NCBI GenBank assembly: GCA_002083515.1
Contig: LWDN01000076.1
Coordinates: forward strand, 4,934 to 23,479
From: Proteobacteria bacterium HN_bin10
Lineage (GTDB): Bacteria > Pseudomonadota > Alphaproteobacteria > Caulobacterales > Aquidulcibacteraceae
Direction: 5' to 3'
DNA: 18,546 nt
This document shows, piece after piece, positions 5,887 to 13,374 of this stretch. The notes beneath the pieces are model-generated. The model was given only the letters and a program-made list of their open reading frames with translations. It did not search any database and was not told where the DNA came from. The position numbers and the translations under genes are program-made. Position 1 is the stretch's first letter. Every line of letters begins with the position of its first letter.

Positions 5887-8277
5887 ATGAAATTCACGCT
5901 CTCCTGGCTCAAAGAGCATCTCGCCACCGATGCGAGCATCGACGCAATCGTCGAGACCATGACCATGACCGGTCTCGAAGTAGAATCCGTCGAGAATGCT
6001 GGCGAGAAGCTGAAGGCGTTCACGGTCGCGCGCGTCATCGGCGCCGCCAAGCACCCGAACGCCGACAAGCTGCAAGTCTGCCAAGTCGACACCGCGCAGG
6101 GGCGCCTCGAGATCGTCTGCGGCGCGCCGAACGCGCGCGCGGGCCTGGTCACCGCGTTCGCGCCGATCGGTACGACTATTCCGGGTTCGGGCATCACGCT
6201 CGAAGCCAAGCCGGTGCGCGGCGTCGTTTCCAACGGCATGCTCTGCTCCGGCGCCGAGCTTGAGCTTGATACGGATGCGGATGGCATTCTCGAACTCGAC
6301 GAAAATCTCAAAGTCGGTACGCCGCTGGCCGAAGCGCTGGGCCTCAACGATCCGGTGGTGGACATCGAGGTTACGCCGAATCGTCCTGACTGGCTTGGAG
6401 TCGCCGGCATCGCCCGCGATCTCGCGGCCGCCGGCGTCGGAAAGGTGACGACCAAGCCGGTGCTGCCCGTGCCGGGCCGTTATCCGTCACCACAAAAAGT
6501 CGCGACCGAAGATACGCGCGCCTGCCCGATGTTCGCCGGCCGCTTCATTCGCGGCGTCAAGAACGGGCCGTCGCCGGCGTGGCTGCAGCAGCGCCTGCGC
6601 GCCATTGGCCAGAAGCCGATCAGCGCCTTGGTCGATGTCACCAATCTCATCACCCACGATCGCGCCCGTCCGCTGCACGTCTACGACGCGGCGAAACTCA
6701 AGGGCGTGGTGCGCGCGCGCATGGGCCGCGACGGCGAAAGCTTTAAGGCGCTGAACGGCAACGTCTACAACGTGACGCCGGCCATGTGCGTGATCGCCGA
6801 CGACGAGCGCGTGCTGGGTCTCGGCGGCGTCATCGGCGGCGAGCATTCCGGCGTGAGCGAGGCGACGACCGATATTCTGGTCGAGTGCGCGTTGTTCGAT
6901 CCCACGCTCACGCACCAGACCGGCCGCGCGCTCGCACTCACCACCGACGCGCAATATCGCTTCGCGCGCGGCGTGGACTCAGGCTTCATCGTGCCGGGGC
7001 TCGAACTCGCCACCCGCATGATCCTCGATCTCTGCGGCGGCGAGCCGAGCGAGATCATGGTCGCCGGCGATCTGCCAGCCCCGCCGAAGCCGATCTCCTT
7101 CGATCCCGATTACGTGCGCCGCCTTGCCGGCATCGATGTCAAACCAACGCGCGTGCGCGCCGTGCTCAAGGATCTGGGTTTCGAGACTAGCGCCGAGGGG
7201 CAGGGCAAGCGCATCCTGGTCGAACCGCCGACCTGGCGGCGCGATGTCGAGGGGCCGGCCGATCTCGTCGAAGAAGTGGCGCGCATCGAAGGCTACGACA
7301 AGCTGCCGGTCAACGCGCCGCCGCGCGCCGCCGGCTTCCGCCCGCCGCCGGCGAGTGTTGGCGAAAGCCGCGCGCGCCTTGCGCGCCGCGCCGCCGCTTC
7401 GCTCGGCTACAACGAGGCCGTCACCTGGAGCTTCTGCGCGCGCGCGCAAGCGCAAGCCTTCGGCGGCGGCGGCGAAGAGATGCTGGTCGCTAACCCGATC
7501 GCGTCCGATCTCGATTGCATGCGGCCCACGGCGTTGCCGCAATTGCTGACGGCCGCGCAGCGCAACGCCGATCGCGGCTTCGACGATGCGCGTCTGTTCG
7601 AGGCCGGGCCGGCTTACGCCAACACCAGTGATTCAGGCCAGCAGCGCACGCTGGTCGCGGTTTGGCGCGCGCGCCCGCCGCGGCATTGGCGCGCGGCGCC
7701 CCAGCCAGACATTTTCGACATGAAGCGCGACGTGCTGACCATCCTCGAAGCCATCGGCGCGCCGGTCGCTTCTTTGCAAACCGCGAGCGACGCACCCGCG
7801 CATTGGCGGCCGGGCCGTACCGGCGCGCTGAAACTCGGCCCGAAGGTGATCGCCTATTACGGCGAAATCCATCCGCGCGCGCTCAAGGCCATCGGCGTCG
7901 AGGCGCCGGCGCTGGCGTTCGAGATTTTCCTCGATGCGTTGCCGGCGCCGCGTGCGAAAGGATCGCGCGCCAAACCGCCGCTGGAGAAGCTCGATCTGCA
8001 GCCGCTGACGCGCGACTTCGCCTTCATCGTCGATGATGGCGTTAGCGCGCAAGACGTTGTCCGTGCCGCCATCGGCGCCGACAAGGCGCTGATCGCCGAC
8101 GTGAACTTGTTCGACGTCTATCGCGGCGAGCGCATGGCCTCCGGCAAGAAGAGCCTCGCCATCGAAGTGACGCTGCAGCCGCGCGAAAAAACGCTGACCG
8201 ACGCAGAGATCGAGGCGGTGAGCGCTAGGATCGTGAGCGCGGTGATGAAGGCGACCGGCGGGACGTTGAGGGGCTGA
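5887..8277 (+). CDS. pheT: phenylalanine-tRNA ligase beta subunit
   Basis: This 796-residue protein is the large subunit of phenylalanyl-tRNA synthetase; it binds and edits tRNA-Phe. The start is set at 5887 because MKFTLSWLKEHL is the family's universal N-terminus; the open frame upstream is repeat sequence. Domains in order are the EMAP/OB-type tRNA-binding domain at about residues 40-150 (HPNADKLQVCQVD, GVVSNGMLCSGAEL), the B3/B4 editing domain around 210-380 (ALVDVTNLI, GLGGVIGGEHSGVSE), the B5 domain around 400-480 (PPTWRRDVEGPADLVEEVAR), the catalytic-like core, and the C-terminal anticodon-binding FDX-ACB domain from about 700 (LTRDFAFIVDD). Length is normal. The ribosome site is weak (GTGAG). 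Confidence 0.97.
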   Translation: MKFTLSWLKEHLATDASIDAIVETMTMTGLEVESVENAGEKLKAFTVARVIGAAKHPNADKLQVCQVDTAQGRLEIVCGAPNARAGLVTAFAPIGTTIPGSGITLEAKPVRGVVSNGMLCSGAELELDTDADGILELDENLKVGTPLAEALGLNDPVVDIEVTPNRPDWLGVAGIARDLAAAGVGKVTTKPVLPVPGRYPSPQKVATEDTRACPMFAGRFIRGVKNGPSPAWLQQRLRAIGQKPISALVDVTNLITHDRARPLHVYDAAKLKGVVRARMGRDGESFKALNGNVYNVTPAMCVIADDERVLGLGGVIGGEHSGVSEATTDILVECALFDPTLTHQTGRALALTTDAQYRFARGVDSGFIVPGLELATRMILDLCGGEPSEIMVAGDLPAPPKPISFDPDYVRRLAGIDVKPTRVRAVLKDLGFETSAEGQGKRILVEPPTWRRDVEGPADLVEEVARIEGYDKLPVNAPPRAAGFRPPPASVGESRARLARRAAASLGYNEAVTWSFCARAQAQAFGGGGEEMLVANPIASDLDCMRPTALPQLLTAAQRNADRGFDDARLFEAGPAYANTSDSGQQRTLVAVWRARPPRHWRAAPQPDIFDMKRDVLTILEAIGAPVASLQTASDAPAHWRPGRTGALKLGPKVIAYYGEIHPRALKAIGVEAPALAFEIFLDALPAPRAKGSRAKPPLEKLDLQPLTRDFAFIVDDGVSAQDVVRAAIGADKALIADVNLFDVYRGERMASGKKSLAIEVTLQPREKTLTDAEIEAVSARIVSAVMKATGGTLRG

Positions 8278-8284
8278 TCCAAGA

Positions 8285-8462
8285 GTCCCTTCTCCTCCTG
8301 TGGAGGAGAAGGTGTCGGCGAAGCCGACGGATGAGGAGGGATGTGACTCCGTCCGCGAGTAGAGCGTCTGCAGGCGTCTGCCCCGTGCGTTGCCTGGGTT
8401 CAGGGTGAGCCTCCTCATCCGGCCCTTCGGGCCACCTTCTCCTCCACAGGAGGAGAAGGGAC
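8285..8462. repeat. inverted-repeat element C between pheT and the patatin gene
   Basis: This 178-base element has perfect 30-base terminal inverted arms (8285-8314 and 8433-8462). Each arm is itself a hairpin (CTTCTCCTCC...GGAGGAGAAG). A second, inner pair is GGATGAGGAGG (8329-8339) and CCTCCTCATCC (8410-8420). It fills the gap between convergent pheT and the patatin-like gene and could terminate both transcripts. The middle has no gene. Its plan matches element D. Confidence 0.9.
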
Positions 8463-8486
8463 GCGCTCCGCTCTATTAGACTAGCG

Positions 8487-9809
8487 TTATTGCCGAAACT
8501 CAGCCACCGCTGCATTGCGTTCCACTACGCCGCGCCCGGCGGCGACAAGCGCATCGACGGTTTCGCGCGGCAGCGAGACGTTGGTTTCGATGTCGTAAAG
8601 CGCTTCGTATTCCGCCGGCGTCATGTCGCGAAAGCTGATCACATCCATGCTCAAGCTGATGTCGGAGCAATCCCAGGTCGTGCCGCGGCTGTTCAGCGGT
8701 GAGTCGCAGCGCCATTCGCGCAACGCGCGTTCATAGGCCGGCAGGCCGGCGCGCCAAGCATCGAGCGAGGCGCGCTTGGCCACATCGGTGGCGGCGTCGA
8801 CCGGTGCGTACATCATCTCAATAGCGCCGATCGCGTCTGTGCCTTCGCGCTGAAACGCGCGCGGGCGGATGTATTCGGCGTTCACGACCAAAAATAAGAC
8901 TCGCCGCGCTTGCAGCGCTTCGGCCGCAGTTAGCGGCGCCGGCGGACCGGCGGCGCGCATCACTTGGAGGCTGAGCAGACCCAGATTGTCGGCGACGCCG
9001 CCGTCGGAGAGATGCAAGTACCGTTGCCCGGCGTTGGTATCGCCGCGATAGTTCTGAAACGCGCGCGCGGTTTGGCGCGCATTTTCGGGCGCGGTGCGAT
9101 CCGCCGCCACGCGCGCCGCCCATTCCGGCGGCCCGGCGCAGCGCTCCGCATAGCTCTCCACCAGCACCGGCCGGAACACGACCGGCACCGCCATCGATGC
9201 GGCCACTGCATCGGCGACGCGCACCTGGCGTACGTCGCTGCACAGGCCGTCGAAGAAGAATTGCGTGAATGCGAACGGCGTCGAATTGTAGAGATCGGTG
9301 GCGTTGAGGATGACGCGCGGGCCGGCGCCCATGTCGCCCATCGCCGCGTCGCCATAGACGTTCGCCGCCAGCCAGTCGCGCAAGCCCCGCGAACCATTGG
9401 CGCCGCCGCGCAGCGCGCCGGCCGCGCCGATAGGAGAGGCGGGGCTGCGCACGCGCCAGTCGCGCGCCAGATAGGCCGCGTCGAACGTCTCGAGGCCAGC
9501 TTCGCCATGCAGTGCGTAATAGGCGGCGAGCACCGAACCGCCCGACACCGAGGTGATGAAGGCGATGTGTTCGCTGAGCGGGCGTCCGTCGCGTCCGGGT
9601 GTTGCGCGCAATTGCTGCAGCACGCCCAGATGAAACGAGGCCGCCCGCGCCCCGCCCCCCGAGAGCGCCAGCACGATCAGGTCGTCGCCCACAGGTGCGC
9701 GGCCCTCGACATCGGCGCGCAATCCGCCGAGCGGCGCGTTGATCGGCGTTGCCGGCGCGGTCGCGCAGGCGCTCAGGGCCAACGATAGGACGAGAACCAG
9801 GCTCCGCAT
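8487..9809 (-). CDS. patatin-like phospholipase lipoprotein
   Basis: This 440-residue serine hydrolase of the patatin-like family (acyl-lipid hydrolase with a Ser-Asp dyad) is probably held in the outer membrane facing the periplasm. The start at 9809 is chosen for its GGAG site and the signal peptide that follows; the frame extends 12 codons further but reads as leader. The lipobox is LSAC with Cys15. The oxyanion loop is GGGARAAS (51-58), the nucleophile is Ser89 in SVSGGS, and the dyad aspartate is Asp269 in DGGVADN, so all catalytic parts are present. The physiological substrate is unknown. It is divergent from the guanidinium exporter gene, separated by 91 bases. Confidence 0.9.
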   Translation of the reverse strand: MRSLVLVLSLALSACATAPATPINAPLGGLRADVEGRAPVGDDLIVLALSGGGARAASFHLGVLQQLRATPGRDGRPLSEHIAFITSVSGGSVLAAYYALHGEAGLETFDAAYLARDWRVRSPASPIGAAGALRGGANGSRGLRDWLAANVYGDAAMGDMGAGPRVILNATDLYNSTPFAFTQFFFDGLCSDVRQVRVADAVAASMAVPVVFRPVLVESYAERCAGPPEWAARVAADRTAPENARQTARAFQNYRGDTNAGQRYLHLSDGGVADNLGLLSLQVMRAAGPPAPLTAAEALQARRVLFLVVNAEYIRPRAFQREGTDAIGAIEMMYAPVDAATDVAKRASLDAWRAGLPAYERALREWRCDSPLNSRGTTWDCSDISLSMDVISFRDMTPAEYEALYDIETNVSLPRETVDALVAAGRGVVERNAAVAEFRQ

Positions 9810-9900
9810 GGAATGATCTCCGCACGCCCGCGTGTCTTTTGGCAAGCGGATACGCTACTTCGGTTCGCCGGTGGGAGCGTCGGCGGTCCGGGGAGTTCTT

Positions 9901-10224
9901 ATGCAAGCGTGGATCATGTTGGGTCTGGCCGGGCTGTTCGAGATCGTCTGGGCCATCGGCCTCAAATATGCCGAGGGCTTCACTAAGCCGCTGGCGTCAG
10001 CGATCACCATTGCGGCGATGGCCGCCAGCATGTGGCTCTTGGCGCAGGCCGCGCGCGAGTTGCCGATCGGCACGGCCTATGCGGTGTGGACCGGCATCGG
10101 CGCGGTTGGCGCAGCGCTTCTCGGCATCATGTTGTTCCAGGAGAGCGCCAATCTGGTGCGCCTCGGCTGCATCGCGCTGATCGTGGTGGGAATCGTCGGA
10201 TTGAAGTTCTCAACGCCGGCTTGA
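9901..10224 (+). CDS. gdx: guanidinium exporter, SMR family (Gdx/SugE type)
   Basis: This 107-residue protein has four membrane helices and belongs to the small multidrug resistance family. It closely follows SugE/Gdx proteins, which export guanidinium in exchange for protons across the inner membrane as an antiparallel dimer. The conserved helix-1 glutamate is Glu14 in GLFEIVWAIGLKYAEGF, and the helix-3 signature GTAYAVWTGIGAVGA is intact. The start at 9901 is preceded by GGGGAG and gives the family's normal length; a longer open frame from 9832 is not supported. I looked for a guanidine riboswitch in the 91 bases upstream and saw none of the known motifs. The potassium channel gene follows 55 bases downstream in the same direction. 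Confidence 0.92.
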   Translation: MQAWIMLGLAGLFEIVWAIGLKYAEGFTKPLASAITIAAMAASMWLLAQAARELPIGTAYAVWTGIGAVGAALLGIMLFQESANLVRLGCIALIVVGIVGLKFSTPA

Positions 10225-10279
10225 ACGGTCTTGCCGGACTCACGACGCTGACTAAAACCAAGGCGAGGAGGGGCGGCGC

Positions 10280-11101
10280 ATGGCTTTGATCAAGCGCAAG
10301 CACAATTCGCTCAAGGCTTACGTCCACGACTGGCTCGAACCGGACGACGGCATCAATTTCTTCTCTGCCACCATCATTGCGCTGGTGTTGCTGAGCTTGT
10401 TGTCGCTGGCGCTCGAGACCGAAGGCGTGCGCGCCGATTCCGGGCTCGATCCGCGGCTGTTGCCGGTGGTGCAATGGATCAATGTCGTTGTCGTTTGGGT
10501 GTTCGCGGCCGAGTTCGCGTTGCGGTTCTGGTCGGAGGGCGAGAACCCGCTGCACAAGGGTGTTGGCGGCCGCATCCGGTTTCTCCTGCAGCCGGTCACC
10601 GTCGCCGACGTGCTGGCGTTCCTGCCGGAATTGATCGCCATGGTGTTCTTTCCCGACACCACCAGCGCGCTGTTTCCGGCCTTACGGGCGTTGCGGCTCT
10701 TTCGTTTGTTCAAATTGGCGCGCTACGTGCCGGCCTTCGCCATCGTCGGCGCCGCCGTGCGCCGGGCCTGGGCCCCGTTGATGGCGGCGCTCTGCGTGGC
10801 GGCGGCCCAACTCTATATCGCGGCGATGATGCTCTACCTGATCGAGGGCGATTCCAAGCCGCAAGCCTTCGGCTCGATCGCGCGCGCGATGTGGTGGGCG
10901 GTCGTGACGCTGACAACGGTCGGCTATGGCGATGTCTATCCCGAAACCACATGGGGCCGCGTGGCGGCGGGGCTGGTGGCGTTGGCGGGCGTCGGCATCG
11001 TCGCCATGCCGACCGGCATTCTCGCGTCGGCGTTCGCGGAGGAGTTCCGCGAACGCCACGAGCGTGAGCAAGCCGCCAGGAGGGCGCGCAAGGAGCAATA
11101 G
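10280..11101 (+). CDS. voltage-gated-type potassium channel
   Basis: This 273-residue six-helix ion channel has the selectivity filter TTVGYGDVYP (about residues 212-221), which identifies a K+ channel of the inner membrane, with the pore helix AMWWAVVTL before it. S1 is about 27-46, S2 about 64-84 and S3 about 106-124. S4 has few but real positive charges, RALRLFRLFKLARY (136-149), so gating by voltage is plausible but not certain. S6 (about 226-250) carries the PTG hinge-like AMPTGILAS. A charged helical tail (EEFRERHEREQAARRARKEQ) follows and there is no RCK/TrkA-N domain. AGGAGG sits 10 bases before the ATG. It may be co-transcribed with the exporter gene upstream. Confidence 0.92.
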   Translation: MALIKRKHNSLKAYVHDWLEPDDGINFFSATIIALVLLSLLSLALETEGVRADSGLDPRLLPVVQWINVVVVWVFAAEFALRFWSEGENPLHKGVGGRIRFLLQPVTVADVLAFLPELIAMVFFPDTTSALFPALRALRLFRLFKLARYVPAFAIVGAAVRRAWAPLMAALCVAAAQLYIAAMMLYLIEGDSKPQAFGSIARAMWWAVVTLTTVGYGDVYPETTWGRVAAGLVALAGVGIVAMPTGILASAFAEEFRERHEREQAARRARKEQ

Positions 11102-11221
11102 GTCCCTCCCCCGTGAGGGAGGGTGTCGCGCAACGGCGCGACGGGTGGGGCGGCGGCAACCTCTTCCCACCCGTCAGCTTTCGCTTCGCGCAAGCTGACA
11201 CCCTTCCCTCCAGGGAGGGAC
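11102..11221. repeat. inverted-repeat element D between the K+ channel and a beta-propeller gene
   Basis: This 120-base element has near-perfect outer arms (11102-11127 and 11197-11221, reading GTCCCTCCC...GGGTGTC and the reverse), each a small hairpin. A perfect inner pair is GACGGGTGGG (11140-11149) and CCCACCCGTC (11166-11175). It fills the gap between two convergent genes and could terminate both. The plan, with an outer hairpin-forming arm ending in GGTGTC and an inner purine-rich arm, matches element C. Confidence 0.85.
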
Positions 11222-11224
11222 GGT

Positions 11225-13261
11225 TCAACTCCGAGGCGGCGGCGAAGAAAGATTAAGCCGCCGCGTTTCGCGGATGCGGCCGTTGGTCAGCGCGCCCTCG
11301 ATCAGCTCTGTACCGGAGAGGCCGAAAATGCGGCTGCCGATGAACAGCGCCCGCGTATTGCCGTACCAATCGACGCACGACACTTCGCAGCGATAGCTCG
11401 GGTCTTGCGCATTCTGGCGCGCGATCAGCTGACCCGCCCAGCCCAAGCGGCCGTTGCTGGCGAGCGTCAGATAGCTGATGTCGGAGGCTTGGCTGCGGAA
11501 CCACCAGCGTCCGCCTTCCCAGGTGCGCGTCACCGTCGGCAATCCCATAACGCCGGAATCGTCCGGGCCAACGAGCGCGTTGAAGGCGTGCGATCTGCCT
11601 TCCGATTCGTAGCGCCCGTCGAGCACTTGCGTGCTGACGATGCGCGGCGCGCCGTCGAGATCGAGCACCGATATGCTCAAGCCGCGATCGCTGCGATAGC
11701 CGCTCAAGATGGCGTTATTGCCGGCGCGTTCGAGGCGGATGATGTTGTGCGGCGCCTGCACGATCGCCGCCGCCGATGGGTTGGCGAGCGGCAATGCGAC
11801 GACGCGCGCGGCCGGCAGTGTGGCGTTCGGTTCCGGCGGATAGGAATGCCAGCCGTTGCGTCCGCCATAGACGACATGCGTGCGGGTGTAGCGCACTTCA
11901 TATTGCGGCGCCTCCGGGCTCGGCGCCTGCACGTAACGCGTCGGCGCCGCTTCCGATGGCGTTTCCCGGAAGGTCGAGAGCGGGGCGTGGAAGTAGCGGA
12001 CCTGCGCCGATCCGCCTTGCGCGCACGGGCCGACGTTCCAGGTCAGCAGTGCGCGGAATTCTTCCGCGGTGGCGTCAAGCGCCAATTGGTTCGTTGGCAG
12101 GCCGCGGGCGTGCAGGGCGCGCGGCGTCGCGCCATCGAGCGGCACTTGGTAGATCGTGGCGGGAAGCGACGAAGCGGCCGCGCCTGGCCGTTGGCAATCG
12201 CGCGCCAGCACGCCGTCCCAGGTGCTCGGCGTCACCCACAGAAAGATGTCGCTGGTTGAGACGAAAAACTCACGCTGGCCGCCGCCCACAAACGCCGTGG
12301 TGCGGCACTCCAATTCGTCGCCGGCGCTGAGATCGCCGAGCGGGCACACGGAAACCGAGTGCACCATCGGCTGCAGCGTGCGCTGCACCGGCTTGTAGAT
12401 GTCGCTGCCGTCGAACAGCGAGCGGCCCTCGGTCGTCACCGCGCGCCGGTCGCCGTCGCGCAGCCAGCGCCGCACCACCGGCCAGCGCATGCGCACGCGC
12501 GGATTGACGTTGGAAATGTCGAGCGGCGTATAGATGACGAGATTGCCGTTCACCAGGCGCGTGGCGTAATTCTCGATGTCGTAATAATCGTTCGAGGAAA
12601 TATAATACGTCGCTTCGCGCCGGAGCTGGCCTGCCTCGTCGATGGTGAGGATTGTGATTTCCGACGCTTGCTCGCGATACGAATAGCCGGCGACCAGGAT
12701 GCGGTTGCCGCTGGTCAGCAATTCATCGAACCAGGTGTCCTGATTGGCGCTGCGATAGACATTGGTGCGGCTGGCGAGCGAAAGGCCGGGCCCAGCGCCT
12801 TGGCGCGTGTCGACCACGAACAGGCGCCCGTCCTGAAGCACGATCAGGAAACGCCCGACCTGTTTGACGATGCCGCCTTCGTCGACGCCTTGGGTCTGCA
12901 CATTGGTGATCGAGGAGGGCTCGCCGGCGGAGGGTTGCGAAGCCCCGGCGGACAATTCAGCCGCGCCCGGCGGCGCCGCACTCGGCGCGGGAGGCGGTGG
13001 TGGCGGCGGTGGAGGCGGCGGCGGAACCGCGCTGTCTTCGGCCGCAAACGTATCCGTGTCCCAGCGTCCGCTGGTTCCGTTGAGACGGTGCACGTCGCGC
13101 ACATAGCGCAGGAAGGCGGCGTCATTGTCGAAGCGTTCGAGTGTGCGCCAGACTGGCGGTTGCCGGTTTTCGTCCTTGCCGCGCGGCTGCGACGTGGCCG
13201 GCTCACCAGCCGTGGCGATGAACACCAAAGCGGCCGCCGCCGCCAGCAAACGCAATTTCAT
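11225..13261 (-). CDS. secreted beta-propeller protein (PF09826 type), paralog 2
   Basis: This 678-residue exported protein has a Sec signal peptide at about residues 1-19 (LLAAAAALVFIATA), with no lipobox cysteine. A helical region (about 38-60) and a low-complexity linker follow, the linker containing 12 consecutive prolines (80-91). The propeller begins with TNVQTQGVDEGGIVK (119-133), the signature I associate with the family named 'beta propeller domain' (PF09826). Later landmarks shared with its neighbour are NDYYDIENYATRLVNGNLVI, FDGSDIYKPVQ, CPLG, CEVSCVDWYGN and FGLSGTELIEG. The function is unknown; propellers of this sort usually bind partners. GGAGG precedes the ATG. It lies 113 bases downstream of its paralog, probably in one operon. 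Confidence 0.85.
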   Translation of the reverse strand: MKLRLLAAAAALVFIATAGEPATSQPRGKDENRQPPVWRTLERFDNDAAFLRYVRDVHRLNGTSGRWDTDTFAAEDSAVPPPPPPPPPPPPAPSAAPPGAAELSAGASQPSAGEPSSITNVQTQGVDEGGIVKQVGRFLIVLQDGRLFVVDTRQGAGPGLSLASRTNVYRSANQDTWFDELLTSGNRILVAGYSYREQASEITILTIDEAGQLRREATYYISSNDYYDIENYATRLVNGNLVIYTPLDISNVNPRVRMRWPVVRRWLRDGDRRAVTTEGRSLFDGSDIYKPVQRTLQPMVHSVSVCPLGDLSAGDELECRTTAFVGGGQREFFVSTSDIFLWVTPSTWDGVLARDCQRPGAAASSLPATIYQVPLDGATPRALHARGLPTNQLALDATAEEFRALLTWNVGPCAQGGSAQVRYFHAPLSTFRETPSEAAPTRYVQAPSPEAPQYEVRYTRTHVVYGGRNGWHSYPPEPNATLPAARVVALPLANPSAAAIVQAPHNIIRLERAGNNAILSGYRSDRGLSISVLDLDGAPRIVSTQVLDGRYESEGRSHAFNALVGPDDSGVMGLPTVTRTWEGGRWWFRSQASDISYLTLASNGRLGWAGQLIARQNAQDPSYRCEVSCVDWYGNTRALFIGSRIFGLSGTELIEGALTNGRIRETRRLNLSSPPPRS
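12989..13024 (-). other. twelve-codon proline run
   Basis: Codons 80-91 of the 678-residue beta-propeller gene are all proline, using mixed CCG, CCA, CCT and CCC. The mix argues against simple slippage of one triplet and for selection at the protein level. Translation through such a run depends on elongation factor P. Confidence 0.9.
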
Positions 13262-13374
13262 GTGCGAACCCTCCGCCCTCCGAGGACGCTACACGATTGT
13301 GGCGCAGATTCGAGCGAAACGTGATGGTTCGGTTCACGCATGCGCGATTTGGCGCCGTTGGTGCGCCGCAGCAC

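Noticed and set aside
9810..9900. Possible guanidine riboswitch upstream of the Gdx-type exporter
   Set aside because: None of the recognisable guanidine-I, -II, -III or -IV signatures (for example the paired ACGR-loop hairpins) is visible in the 91 bases between the two divergent genes.
9832..9900. Extended N-terminus for the Gdx-type exporter
   Set aside because: The extra 23 residues are absent from this compact four-helix family, and a good GGGGAG site precedes the ATG at 9901.
11123..13324. Long plus-strand open frames (378 and 321 codons) opposite the beta-propeller gene
   Set aside because: They mirror the codons of the real minus-strand gene, are Arg- and Ala-rich, and show no recognisable fold or ribosome site.
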